A DNA stretch of 28,017 bases from CAZONU01 sp965370045 (GTDB taxonomy: Bacteria > Planctomycetota > SZUA-567 > JAKLDR01): NCBI GenBank assembly GCA_965370045.1, contig CBDUSI010000055.1, positions 1-28,017 of the forward strand, written 5' to 3'. Made by a program: the position numbers and the translations under genes. Under the pieces are notes generated by a model. That model was given only the letters and a program-made list of their open reading frames with translations. It was not told the origin of the DNA and did no database searches. Below, in pieces: positions 13,935 through 22,431 of the stretch (position 1 is its first letter; each line of letters starts with the position of its first letter).

Positions 13935-16379
13935 GCTCCCCGCGTGCGCGATCTCAATCCCTTCGCCCACCGAGCTGCGCACCGTCACCGGCTCGCCGGG
14001 CAGCAGGTAGAGGAAGTTGTCGTTGAAGGGCGCGGGATCACCGCCGGCGGTCAACATGGCCCCGAGAACCAGCCGGTCGGAGACCAACGTCACATCGTAA
14101 CCGCCTGGCGCGACAGGTGTTATGTCCACGGTGATGCTGGGCTCGCCGAGCGGTTGGTCCTTGTGATTGACGAAAGTGCGCACTCCGCGGGAGACGAGCT
14201 TCCCGTCGACCGAGTAGTCAGCGACCAGCGCGACGCCTTGACCGTCGCCGACCGGGAGAGTTTCACGTGAAGCGCTCCAGACCCTCGTCGAGCCGGACGC
14301 GCTCGCCCCCTTGAAAGAGGAGGTTTCCTCAAAGAGCACCTCACCCGCGAAGTCCATCAGCCTGACGTGGACCTCCCCACCGGGCAACTGCTCCGCCCGG
14401 TCGCAGCAAAGCCAGGCGGAGAGCTCGCCGCCGGCGTCGGCCAGCGAGCAGGCCGCCGGGGCGAAGTCCCGCCGCGCCTGGAACCACAGCGCCTTCGGCC
14501 GGCACTTGTGATCCATGCAGCTCCAGCTGGTCACCGGCCAGCAGTCGTTGAGCTGCCAGAAGAGGACCCCGCCGCAGTCCGGGAAGCGCCGGCGGGTGTG
14601 GCGCAGCGCGGTGCCCACGCAGTGGGCCTGCACGTACTGCGAGCGCCAGACCCACTGGGCAACGTCGCCGGTCGGCGCGCCGAACTCGGTTTCCAGATAC
14701 CGGCCCAGCTTCTCCGGACCCTTGGTGCACTTCTCGTGGGCCAGCATCACCGGCGAATCGGGACGGAGCTCACCGTCTCCGGCGAACTCGCGGACGGTCT
14801 TCATGGGCGGCCCGGCCTCGAAGCCGAACTCGCTGAGGAAGCGACAGGTGAGCTGCTCATAGCCCTCGGCCGGCTCCTGACTGTGCCAGACGCCCCAGTA
14901 GTGCATGTCGCCCTGCTCCTGGCTGTTGGGCGTCTCGCCGCCGAAGGGGCTGCCCGGCCAGTAGGCGACCTCTGGCGCCAGGCGCAGGCACACGTCGGGA
15001 AGGACTTCGTGATAGAGCCGCTCTCCGTAGAAGCGGTCGTACTTGCCGCTCTTCTTCCAGCCCCACTCGTACCAGCCCTGGTGATTCTCGTTGTTGCCGC
15101 AGAGCAGCGCCAGGCACGCGTGTCCGCGGATGCGCTTCACGTTGGCCTCGGCCTCGCCGCGCACCGACTCGCGGAACCAGTCGAGGTGGTCGGGGTACAG
15201 TCCGCAGGCGAAGATGAAGTCCTGCCAGACGAGCAGGCCCATCTCGTCGCACAGGTCATAGAAGTCTTCCGATTCGTAAACGCCGCCGCCCCACACGCGC
15301 AGCGTGTTCATGTGCGCCTCGCGCGCCATGCTCAGCGTCCGCGAGAGATCCTCGCGGGTCACGCGCGGCAGGAAGACGTCGTCTGGTATCCAGTTGGCGC
15401 CCTTGGCGAATACCGGATGGCCGTTGACCCGGAAGAAGAAGCTCTCGCCGCGTTCGTCGGGCTCACGGACCAGTTCAACGTGTCTGAAACCCACCCGGCG
15501 GGAGCCGCTGTCGATCTCCACGCTGCCGGAGCGAAGCCGGACCCGCAAGTCGTAGAGCGGCTGGCCCCCCAGGCCGTTGGGCCACCAGAGTTCAGGTTTC
15601 TCGACTCTGATGAGCAGCTTCTGAAGAGACGTCCCTGCCGGTGCTTTCACCCTCTTGCGGACTGGAATCTCATGCCCGTGTCCGGAAAACAGCGCCTCGA
15701 TCTCGCCCTCGAACTCGACGCTGGCGTCTATCTGCATTTCAACGGTCAGCTCCGCCGAGCAGAAGTCCTCAGCCAGGCTGATTCGCGGCCAGACATCGGC
15801 GATCCGCGCGTCATACGCGTGAATGCAGACCGGCTTCCAGATGCCGCTGGTCGGCAGAGCCGGGCCCCAGTCCCAGCCGAAGGAGTACGGGGCCTTGCGC
15901 AGGTAGGCCGCGGCCTGGTCGAAGGCCTCGGGCAGGTTGAGACCCTCCTCCGCCGCGCGCTCGCGCCGGACGCGCTGCGGGCTATCGATGCGGACCTCCA
16001 GGCGGTTCTCGCCGGCACACAGCACGCCTTTCACATCGACGCGCAGCGGTATGTACATGTTGTCGCTGCGGGCGATCTCCTCTCCGTTGAGCAGGACGGT
16101 TGCGACGGTGTCGATGCCCTCGAAGACCAGCTCCACCCGGCCGCGCACCAGGAGTTCATCGGGCACATGAAAGCTGCGGCTCCAGGCCCAGTCGCGCTCG
16201 GCGACCCATTGGACCTGCGTTTCGTTCACGCCCAGAAAGGGATCGGGGATGCGGCCGGCGGCCAGAAGATCAGTGTGAACCGTGCCGGGCACGGTTGCCG
16301 GAAACGATCGGCCCTCCTCGCCGACCTCGACCAGTTGCCAGTCGGTGCCTCCGAGGTCGCTTCGCTGCCCTGCCTGCAT
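13932..16379 (-). CDS. Beta-mannosidase, glycoside hydrolase family 2
   Basis: The product (815 residues with this start) hydrolyses terminal beta-mannose from manno-oligosaccharides (EC 3.2.1.25 is likely). The frame also opens at a GTG at 16406 with no Shine-Dalgarno; the ATG at 16379 has GGGAAGG upstream and is preferred. The order is a sugar-binding domain with SFGWDWGPALPTSG, a beta-sandwich, then the TIM barrel. E431 in CGNNENHQGWYEW is the acid/base and E517 in FLSEFGFEA the nucleophile; NNEN and SEFG are hallmarks of GH2 mannosidases. It has no signal peptide, so it is intracellular. It is convergent with the MazF operon and divergent from the oxidoreductase operon. Confidence 0.93.
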   Translation of the reverse strand: MQAGQRSDLGGTDWQLVEVGEEGRSFPATVPGTVHTDLLAAGRIPDPFLGVNETQVQWVAERDWAWSRSFHVPDELLVRGRVELVFEGIDTVATVLLNGEEIARSDNMYIPLRVDVKGVLCAGENRLEVRIDSPQRVRRERAAEEGLNLPEAFDQAAAYLRKAPYSFGWDWGPALPTSGIWKPVCIHAYDARIADVWPRISLAEDFCSAELTVEMQIDASVEFEGEIEALFSGHGHEIPVRKRVKAPAGTSLQKLLIRVEKPELWWPNGLGGQPLYDLRVRLRSGSVEIDSGSRRVGFRHVELVREPDERGESFFFRVNGHPVFAKGANWIPDDVFLPRVTREDLSRTLSMAREAHMNTLRVWGGGVYESEDFYDLCDEMGLLVWQDFIFACGLYPDHLDWFRESVRGEAEANVKRIRGHACLALLCGNNENHQGWYEWGWKKSGKYDRFYGERLYHEVLPDVCLRLAPEVAYWPGSPFGGETPNSQEQGDMHYWGVWHSQEPAEGYEQLTCRFLSEFGFEAGPPMKTVREFAGDGELRPDSPVMLAHEKCTKGPEKLGRYLETEFGAPTGDVAQWVWRSQYVQAHCVGTALRHTRRRFPDCGGVLFWQLNDCWPVTSWSCMDHKCRPKALWFQARRDFAPAACSLADAGGELSAWLCCDRAEQLPGGEVHVRLMDFAGEVLFEETSSFKGASASGSTRVWSASRETLPVGDGQGVALVADYSVDGKLVSRGVRTFVNHKDQPLGEPSITVDITPVAPGGYDVTLVSDRLVLGAMLTAGGDPAPFNDNFLYLLPGEPVTVRSSVGEGIEIAHAGS

Positions 16380-16487
16380 TCCTGCCTTCCCGGTAGCCGC
16401 CTTCACCGCGCGAAAAGTCTACACGCCGGGGTTCAGGATGTCACTGGAAAAGGCCGCCGGGCCCCGCCCCAGCCCGCCCCAAGTGAC

Positions 16488-16516
16488 TTGACACCAGTGC
16501 CGAAGGGCGAAATAAT
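16488..16516 (+). promoter_or_regulatory. Sigma70-type promoter of the oxidoreductase operon
   Basis: TTGACA at 16488-16493 and AATAAT at 16511-16516 are separated by 17 bases, the optimal spacing; the -35 is a perfect match and the -10 matches five of six positions. It is the only such pair in the 190-base gap between the divergent mannosidase and oxidoreductase genes, and it precedes the TTG start at 16571 by about 55 bases. Nothing convincing was seen for the mannosidase on the other strand. Confidence 0.65.
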
Positions 16517-16570
16517 CAACCCTGCAAAGCATCTCCAGCGGCTGCGTTCAGCCGGGTTCAGGAGGCCCAC

Positions 16571-17122
16571 TTGACCGAGATTCGCATCCACGGGCGAGGC
16601 GGTCAGGGCGCGGTGGTCGCAGCGCAGATTCTGGCAGTGGCCCTGCATAACGAGGGGCGTTCGGTACAGAGCTTCCCGGCGTTCGGGATGGAGCGCCGCG
16701 GGGCGCCGGTGGCCGCCTTCGTGCGCTTCGACAACCGGCCCATCCGAGTGCGCAGCTACATCTACAGTCCGGACCACGTCATCGTTCTGGACCCCAACCT
16801 GTTAAGCACCGGGCTGGTGATGGCCGGCCTCAAGAAGGGCGGCTGGGTGGTGGTCAACTCGGCCAACAAGCAGGATCGCCTGGGGGTCTCCGATGACTAC
16901 AAGCTCTGCGTGGTGGACGCCTCGAACATCGCGGTGATGAACCGCCTGGGTTCGACGGCCGTACCCATCGTCAACACCGCCATCATGGGAGCTTTCAGCA
17001 AGGCAACCAAACTGGTAAGCATCGATTCCGTGGCCGCGGCCGTGACCGAGGCGATGCCCTTCAAGACTCAGGAAAACATTCATGCCGCGCGGCAAGCGTA
17101 CGATCACACCGAAACGCTATAA
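16571..17122 (+). CDS. porG: 2-oxoacid:ferredoxin oxidoreductase, gamma subunit
   Basis: This 183-residue subunit starts at TTG, placed by AGGAGG at 16560-16565. The gamma subunit forms the CoA-binding core of pyruvate- or ketoacid:ferredoxin oxidoreductase. It begins with IRIHGRGGQGAVVAAQ, the family's hallmark, followed by SFPAFGMERRGAPVAAFVR and, later, AIMGAF. It overlaps the next gene by 41 bases. It opens the gamma-delta-alpha-beta order seen in Thermotoga and archaeal POR operons. The substrate (pyruvate, branched-chain ketoacid or 2-oxoglutarate) cannot be settled from sequence; the symbol assumes the pyruvate form. Confidence 0.9.
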   Translation: MTEIRIHGRGGQGAVVAAQILAVALHNEGRSVQSFPAFGMERRGAPVAAFVRFDNRPIRVRSYIYSPDHVIVLDPNLLSTGLVMAGLKKGGWVVVNSANKQDRLGVSDDYKLCVVDASNIAVMNRLGSTAVPIVNTAIMGAFSKATKLVSIDSVAAAVTEAMPFKTQENIHAARQAYDHTETL

Positions 17123-18896
17123 CCGGCGTCTGCCCGCCTCGGCCGCCGAACCGACGGCCTTCAAGGGGGCCGGCGACATACCCATTGCCTCGGTGTCCGT
17201 GCCCGGCGGGTCGATGCTGACCAACCCCACGGGCTCCTGGCGCAACGTCCGCCCGGAGTTCAAGGACAAGACCCCGCCCTGCCTGACCCGCTGCCCGGCC
17301 GGCGAGAACATCGAGGGGTACCTGGACCTGCTGGCCCGCGGCCAGGACGCCGAGGCCGCCCGCCGGCTCCGCGCGGACAACCCCCTGCCGGCGGTCTGCG
17401 GGCGGGTCTGCTACCATCCCTGCGAGTCGGGCTGCAATCGTGCGGAGTGGGGCGGCGCGCTGGCCGTGCACTCCATCGAGAGGTACCTCGGCGATCTGGC
17501 GCTGCGACTGCCCGATGAGGAGCCCGTCAAGAAGAAGCGCGGCAAGCGCGTCGCCGTGGTCGGTTCCGGGCCGGCGGGCCTGAGCTGCGCCTATCACCTG
17601 GCCCGGCGCGGGTTCAGCGTCACCGTTTTCGACCGCGAGCCGGAGCCCGGCGGCGTGCTCCGCACCGGGATTCCAACCTACCGGCTGCCCAAGGACGTCC
17701 TGGCCCAGGAGATCGAGAAGATCGTTTCCCAGGGCGTCGAGCTGCGCATGGGCGTGGACATCGGCAAGGCCCTTTCCTTTGAGGACCTGCGCAACGGCTA
17801 TCAGGCTGTATACGTGGCCGTCGGCTTCCACCGCTCGCGAGAGTTGGGCATCCCCGGCGAGAAGCTGAAGGGCGTCCTCTCCGGGCTGGGGCTTCTCCGG
17901 CGCATCAACTACGACGAGCGCCCCAAGCTCGGCCGGCGCGTGGTGGTCATCGGCGGCGGCAACACCGCCATGGACTGCGCGCGAAGCGCACTGCGACTGG
18001 GTTCCCAGGTCCTGGTGCTTTACCGGCGCACGCGCGGCGAGATGCCGGCCATCCCCGACGAAGTACTGGAGGCCGAGCGCGAGGGAGTGGACCTCGCCTT
18101 CCTGCTCCAGCCGGTGGACATCCTGGGCAAGAACGGGCGGGTTACCATGGTGCGCTGCGCGCGCTGCCGGCTGGGCGAGCCCGACCAGTCCGGCCGCCGT
18201 CGCCCGGTGCCCATCAAAGACTCCTTCCAGGACTACCCGGCCGATACCGTGCTTCTGGCCACCGGCGAGGAGGCCGACCTGCGCTTCCTGCCCCGCGGCT
18301 ACATGCTGGGGCACAACGGGGCGCTGATAGACGAGGCCACCGGGCACGAAGTCGAGGGCCTCTTTGCCGGTGGGGACCTGACCACCAGCGTGAAGATGGT
18401 CTCCAACGCCATCGGCAGCGGCAAGATTGCCGCGGCGGTCTTCGAGGAGTACCTCTCCGGGGCCAGCTGGTCCGAGGCCCTGGCGGAGATCGAGAACTCC
18501 CCTACCAGCTTCTCGGTGGACCGCCTGGAGAGGGCCGGCGCCCCCCCGCGGAGCAGCGAGGTCGTCGACACTACCGGGATCAACTTCGATCACTTCCCGC
18601 GCCTGGGCCGCGCGGCCACCGGCAAGCTCGGCCCCGCCGAGGCCCTTCGCTCCTTCGCGGAAGTCAACCAGGGCTTCGACCGGGCCACCGCGGAGGCCGA
18701 GGCGCGTCGCTGCTTCCACTGCGCGGTGTGTTCGCACTGCGACAACTGCTTCGTGTTCTGCCCGGAAGGCATCATCCGCCGCAAGCCCGGCGGCGGCTAC
18801 GAAATCGACCTGACCTACTGCAAGGGATGCGGCATTTGCGCGGAGGAGTGCCCGCGAGGGGCCATCTCCATCGTGCGCGAGAGCCAAGCGCTCTAG
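17082..18896 (+). CDS. GltD-like NAD(P)H oxidoreductase fused to 2x[4Fe-4S] ferredoxin (POR delta) domain
   Basis: This 604-residue fusion replaces the plain delta subunit. The N-terminus (about 1-66) carries SMLTNPTGSWRNVRPEF, as delta subunits begin. Residues 67-140 hold the GltD/NfnB Fe-S segment with Cys67, 71, 106, 110, 114, 118. GSGPAG at 161-166 is the FAD site and GGGNTAMDCARSALRLG from 291 the NAD(P)H site; FAGGD closes the FAD fold. C550, 553, 556, 560 and C580, 583, 586, 590 are two classical 4Fe-4S clusters. The arrangement would pass electrons between ferredoxin-type clusters and NAD(P)H. The start at 17082 overlaps the gamma gene; a later start is possible. It lies between gamma and alpha subunits. 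Confidence 0.85.
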   Translation: MPRGKRTITPKRYNRRLPASAAEPTAFKGAGDIPIASVSVPGGSMLTNPTGSWRNVRPEFKDKTPPCLTRCPAGENIEGYLDLLARGQDAEAARRLRADNPLPAVCGRVCYHPCESGCNRAEWGGALAVHSIERYLGDLALRLPDEEPVKKKRGKRVAVVGSGPAGLSCAYHLARRGFSVTVFDREPEPGGVLRTGIPTYRLPKDVLAQEIEKIVSQGVELRMGVDIGKALSFEDLRNGYQAVYVAVGFHRSRELGIPGEKLKGVLSGLGLLRRINYDERPKLGRRVVVIGGGNTAMDCARSALRLGSQVLVLYRRTRGEMPAIPDEVLEAEREGVDLAFLLQPVDILGKNGRVTMVRCARCRLGEPDQSGRRRPVPIKDSFQDYPADTVLLATGEEADLRFLPRGYMLGHNGALIDEATGHEVEGLFAGGDLTTSVKMVSNAIGSGKIAAAVFEEYLSGASWSEALAEIENSPTSFSVDRLERAGAPPRSSEVVDTTGINFDHFPRLGRAATGKLGPAEALRSFAEVNQGFDRATAEAEARRCFHCAVCSHCDNCFVFCPEGIIRRKPGGGYEIDLTYCKGCGICAEECPRGAISIVRESQAL

Positions 18897-18914
18897 AGGA
18901 GAAAGGAAGGGAAG

Positions 18915-19280
18915 ATGCCGGAAGAAGTATCACCGTCCGAGAGTTCCGCCGGGGAGGTCCCCGCCGGCGGATTTGGGCCGGAGGGCGAGATATCCAACGA
19001 CGAGAGGACCATGGCGATGCTCTCCTGGGCCTTATCCGGGCTTACCTTCCTGGTTCCCCTGATCATCTATCTGCTCAAGAAGGACGAGGGGCGCTTCGTG
19101 AAGTTCCATGCGCTCCAGGCGCTCTACTTCTCGTTGGTGGCGGTTGGAGTCAGCATTATCACCTGCTTTTTCTTCTGGCCCGTGGGCATCGGGCTGGGCA
19201 TCATGTGGGGCATGAAAGCCAATAGAGGCGAGTGGTTCGAGATACCGGTGGTCGGCGGCTGGGTCCAGAGAGATTCCTAG
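18915..19280 (+). CDS. DUF4870-family small membrane protein
   Basis: This 121-residue protein starts at ATG after GAGGAGAAAGGAAGG. A disordered acidic N-terminus (1-25) is followed by NDERTMAMLSWALSGLTFLV, a hydrophobic helix, the cytoplasmic FVKFHALQALYF motif and another long hydrophobic stretch to about residue 100. The KFHALQAL motif is the family mark of DUF4870 (Tic20-like) proteins, whose role is unknown. It is inserted between delta-fusion and alpha subunit genes of the oxidoreductase with short gaps, so it is co-transcribed and may tether the complex to the membrane; that is inference. Confidence 0.8.
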   Translation: MPEEVSPSESSAGEVPAGGFGPEGEISNDERTMAMLSWALSGLTFLVPLIIYLLKKDEGRFVKFHALQALYFSLVAVGVSIITCFFFWPVGIGLGIMWGMKANRGEWFEIPVVGGWVQRDS

Positions 19281-19296
19281 CGAGGGATAACTGAAG

Positions 19297-20541
19297 TTGG
19301 CTAAGAAGAAGTCCGCTGCGAAGAAGAAGCCGGCCCGGCGCAAGGCCGGGAAGAAGCGCGACCTGCGTCCCGCGGGGCCCGGCGATGTTAAGGTCATCAC
19401 CGGCAATTACGCGGTGGCCTATGCCGCCAAGCTGGCCCGCGTCGAGGTGGTCAGCGCCTATCCCATCACCCCGCAGACCAGCATCGTCGAGAAGCTCAGT
19501 GAGCTCTGCGGCTCGGGCGAGATGCCCGCCGAGTTCATCAAGGTGGAGAGCGAGCACTCAGCGATGAGCTGTCTGGTGGGGGCCAGCCTCGCCGGGGTGA
19601 GGACCTTCACCGCCACCAGCTCCCACGGGCTGGCCTACATGCACGAGGTACTGCACTGGGCCGCCGGACAGCGCCTGCCCATCGTGCTGGTCAACGTCAA
19701 CCGGGCCATGGGTCCGGGCTGGAACATCTGGAGCGACCAGACCGATTCGCTCGCGCAGCGCGAGACCGGCTGGGCCCAGTTCTATTGTGAAAGCAACCAG
19801 GAGGCCCTGGACACCGTGATCCAGGCCTTCCGGGTGGCCGAGCAGGCGCTGGTGCCGGTCATGGTGGTCTACGATGCCTTCAGCCTCAGCCACACCTCGG
19901 AGGCCGTGGAGATGCCGCCCCAGGCCGGGGTGGATCGTTACCTGCCCCCCTACCGACCCGCAGTGAAGCTGGACCCGGCCGACCCGCGCTTCTTCGGCGG
20001 CCTGATCACTCCCAATTACTACATGGAACACCGCTGGCTCCTGGAGAAGAACACGCGCGCGATCCTCAAGCTGGCCGCCGAGGCCGGCCGGGAGTACGGT
20101 AAGGTCTTCGGCCGGAGCTATTCGGTGATCGAGAAGTACAAGACCCAGGGCGCCGAACTGCTGCTCCTGGCCACCGGCACCATCGCCTCCACCGCCAAGG
20201 ACGTCATAGACGCCTGGCGGGCGACCGGCCGCAAGGTGGGCATGGTGCGCCCGCGGCTCTTCCGGCCGTATCCACAGGAAGAGTTGCGCAAGCTCTGCGC
20301 GGGCGTCAAACGCCTGGCGGTCATCGACCGCAACAACTCCTTCGGCTCCGGCGGGGTCTGGGCGGCCGAGACCAGGAGCGCGCTCTACGACCTGCCCGCG
20401 AAAGAGCGCCCGGAGATACTCAGCTACATCGCCGGGCTGGGCGGCCGGGACGTCACCCCGGAAGTGGTGGACGGAATACTTAATGCGGCCTGGGCCGGCA
20501 AGGCCGAACCGCGGGGCACCTGGGTGGGGCTCAAGCCATGA
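19297..20541 (+). CDS. porA: 2-oxoacid:ferredoxin oxidoreductase, alpha subunit
   Basis: This 414-residue subunit binds the 2-oxoacid and part of TPP in the heterotetramer. It starts at TTG, with GAGGGA nine bases upstream. Family marks are SAYPITPQTSIVEKL, VESEHSAMS, ATSSHGLAYMHE and GPGWNIWSDQTDS. It overlaps the beta gene by ATGA. Unusually, the first 25 residues are a basic tail of K, A and R (MAKKKSAAKKKPARRKAGKK), not part of the catalytic fold. The substrate is uncertain; the GPGWNIW motif occurs in POR- and VOR-type enzymes. Confidence 0.9.
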   Translation: MAKKKSAAKKKPARRKAGKKRDLRPAGPGDVKVITGNYAVAYAAKLARVEVVSAYPITPQTSIVEKLSELCGSGEMPAEFIKVESEHSAMSCLVGASLAGVRTFTATSSHGLAYMHEVLHWAAGQRLPIVLVNVNRAMGPGWNIWSDQTDSLAQRETGWAQFYCESNQEALDTVIQAFRVAEQALVPVMVVYDAFSLSHTSEAVEMPPQAGVDRYLPPYRPAVKLDPADPRFFGGLITPNYYMEHRWLLEKNTRAILKLAAEAGREYGKVFGRSYSVIEKYKTQGAELLLLATGTIASTAKDVIDAWRATGRKVGMVRPRLFRPYPQEELRKLCAGVKRLAVIDRNNSFGSGGVWAAETRSALYDLPAKERPEILSYIAGLGGRDVTPEVVDGILNAAWAGKAEPRGTWVGLKP

Positions 20542-21503
20542 CCAGCAAGGCTGGCAAGAAGGGCTCGGGGCGCGCGGCCGGCCAGCGGCGGCCGGTCGTC
20601 GAGCGCATGCCCTCGGGGGCGGCGCTCTCCTACCGGCTGGACGACACCGAGCTGTTCACCCCGGGCAGCGTGGCCTGCCCCGGATGCGGCGGGGCGCTGG
20701 CCATGCGCCACTTCCTGCGGGCCATGGGGCCCGACACCGTGGTGGTCGTCCCGGCCTGCTGCTGGGCGATCATCGCCGGGTACTTCCCCTACTGCTCGCT
20801 GACCGTTCCGACGGTCAACTGCGTCTTCGCAGCCGCCGCGGCGGTGGCCAGCGGGGTGGGCGCGGGGCTGCGCGCCCGCGGGGACAAGAAGACCCGGGTG
20901 ATGGCCTGGGCGGGCGATGGGGGAACCTACGACATCGGCCTGCAAGCGCTCTCCGGCGCGATGGAGCGCAACGAGGACATGCTCTACGTGTGCTACGACA
21001 ACGAGGCCTACATGAACACCGGCATCCAGCGATCGAGCGCCACGCCCCCGGGCGCCTGGACCACCACCACCCCGCAGGGCAAGGCGCTGCCCAAGAAAAA
21101 CATCATGGAGATCGTCACCGCCCACCGCATCCCCTACGCCGCGACGGTCTCGGTGGCCTTCCCGGAGGACCTGCGCACCAAGGTGGAGAAGGCCCGGGAC
21201 GTGCGCGGAGCCAAGTTCATCCACGTGCTCTCGCCCTGCCCGCCGGGCTGGAAAAGTCTGAGCAGCGAGACCGTCAAGCTCGGCCGCCTGGCGGTCGATA
21301 CCAAGATCGCTCCCCTGTATGAGGTGGAGGACGGCCTGCGCTGGCGGATAACCTACGAGCCGCGCGGCCTGCCCGTGGAGGATTTCCTGTCGCGCCAGGG
21401 GCGTTTCAGCCGTCTCGGGCCCGAGAACATTCGCCGCATCCAGGCCGAGGTCGACCGCAACTGGGCGGTGCTCAAGCGTCAGACGGAGGTTAATCCTCTC
21501 TGA
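20538..21503 (+). CDS. porB: 2-oxoacid:ferredoxin oxidoreductase, beta subunit (TPP-binding)
   Basis: This 321-residue subunit carries the thiamine-diphosphate site and the proximal 4Fe-4S cluster. GDG at 126-128 with N155 in YDNEAYMNTG is the TPP motif; C47, C50 (CPGCG), C75 and C234 (SPCPPGW) are the cluster ligands. The start is the ATG of an ATGA overlap with alpha. The N-terminus again has a short basic tail (MTSKAGKKGSGRAAGQRR). The enzyme oxidatively decarboxylates a 2-oxoacid to acyl-CoA and reduces ferredoxin; in anaerobes it may run in reverse for CO2 fixation. The length is typical for the beta subunit. Confidence 0.92.
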   Translation: MTSKAGKKGSGRAAGQRRPVVERMPSGAALSYRLDDTELFTPGSVACPGCGGALAMRHFLRAMGPDTVVVVPACCWAIIAGYFPYCSLTVPTVNCVFAAAAAVASGVGAGLRARGDKKTRVMAWAGDGGTYDIGLQALSGAMERNEDMLYVCYDNEAYMNTGIQRSSATPPGAWTTTTPQGKALPKKNIMEIVTAHRIPYAATVSVAFPEDLRTKVEKARDVRGAKFIHVLSPCPPGWKSLSSETVKLGRLAVDTKIAPLYEVEDGLRWRITYEPRGLPVEDFLSRQGRFSRLGPENIRRIQAEVDRNWAVLKRQTEVNPL

Positions 21504-22423
21504 TGATCAGCAGCTTCTTTTACGCCCTGCGCCGACTGAGCGTGCTGCCGATAGGCGAGCGCTCCTCCCTGTCGGAGGGCCGGGAGGGCGACGCGCTGGC
21601 CTTCTTCCCGGTGGCCGGACTGGCTGTGGCGCTGTTCCCCGCGGCGATGCTGGTCCTCGCCGGCCGGGTCTTCATGTCTCCGCTGCCCGAGGCCCTGGCG
21701 GTGGCCGCGCTGGCCGCAGTGACCGGGGCGGTTCATCTGTCCGGGCTGGGACGCACAACCGAAGCGGTCCTCTCGGGCAAGCCGCCCCTGGGCGCGCTGG
21801 AGGTCATGCGCGAGGCCCGCTCCGGAATGCGGGGGACCGCCGCCGTAACCCTTCTGCTCCTCGTCAAGTTCGCGGCCCTGGCGGCTCTGGGCGCGGAGCT
21901 GGGCGGCTCGGCCGCCGGCCCAGTCCTGGGGCTGATCCTGGCGGTGTGCCTAGCGCGCTGGGCGGCGGTGGTGCTGGCCGTACGCTCCGACTACGCGCGG
22001 CCGGAGGGCGGCGGAGACGAGGCCCTGATCGTCCGCGCCGGCAGGCGCGAGCTGCGCTGGTCGCTCGCCCCGGTGGTCGTGGCCGTCCTGGCCCTTGGCC
22101 TGCTGATGGGAGCGCTGGGCCTGTGGCGCGCGATGCTGGCGATGGCCGGCTGCGCTCTCTTCGCCTGGGCCGCGGCGCTGTGCTTCTCGCGCCGCCTGGG
22201 AGGCGTCACCGGCGAGTGCCTGGGCGCGGTAATTGAGATATCCGAGGTCCTGGCCCTGGTGCTGATGTGCCTGCTGCCCGCGCCGCGGCCGCCCTTGCCG
22301 GCGGAGCCGTCGAGGCCCGTCCGGCCGGCCGCGCTGGCTCCCGAAGCTCCCAAGAAGAGCCCCGCCGCCGGGCACGGCTCAATAAAGGCTCCCCCCGAGC
22401 GCCCCCGACCCACAGGGAACTGA
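21503..22423 (+). CDS. CobS-like polytopic membrane protein with altered active-site motif
   Basis: This 306-residue protein overlaps porB by a TGATG. The start FFYALRRLSVLPIG, then FFPVAGLAVALF, the motif HLSGLGRTTEAV at 78-89 and VMREARSGMRG follow the layout of CobS, cobalamin-5-phosphate synthase, a CDP-alcohol-phosphotransferase-unlike membrane enzyme. In CobS the motif is HLDGLADTxDG; here S80, R84 and E87 replace the acidic D residues, which should weaken Mg2+ binding. GGVTGECLGA near the C-terminus retains the second signature with D changed to E. Five to seven hydrophobic segments are visible, then a Pro-rich tail of about 50 residues. No cobalamin gene is nearby. It may be inactive as CobS or have a new substrate. 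Confidence 0.55.
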   Translation: MISSFFYALRRLSVLPIGERSSLSEGREGDALAFFPVAGLAVALFPAAMLVLAGRVFMSPLPEALAVAALAAVTGAVHLSGLGRTTEAVLSGKPPLGALEVMREARSGMRGTAAVTLLLLVKFAALAALGAELGGSAAGPVLGLILAVCLARWAAVVLAVRSDYARPEGGGDEALIVRAGRRELRWSLAPVVVAVLALGLLMGALGLWRAMLAMAGCALFAWAAALCFSRRLGGVTGECLGAVIEISEVLALVLMCLLPAPRPPLPAEPSRPVRPAALAPEAPKKSPAAGHGSIKAPPERPRPTGN

Positions 22424-22431
22424 GCTTTCAC

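Noticed and set aside
16407..16570. Promoter for the mannosidase on the - strand
   Set aside because: No hexamer pair with acceptable spacing was seen on that strand; a weak TAGACT was not enough to report.
14367..16574. Long + strand open frame of 735 codons opposite the mannosidase
   Set aside because: It is a high-GC antisense shadow: the - strand carries the full GH2 family pattern with both catalytic glutamates, and the + frame has no recognisable motif.
17061..18887. Long - strand open frame of 608 codons opposite the GltD-ferredoxin fusion
   Set aside because: The + strand shows FAD, NAD(P)H and 4Fe-4S motifs; the - frame has biased, repetitive composition typical of an antisense shadow.
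22267..22431. Upstream extension of the GHMP kinase frame
   Set aside because: It would add 55 Pro/Ala/Arg-rich residues overlapping the CobS-like gene; the family begins at about the GTG at 22432.
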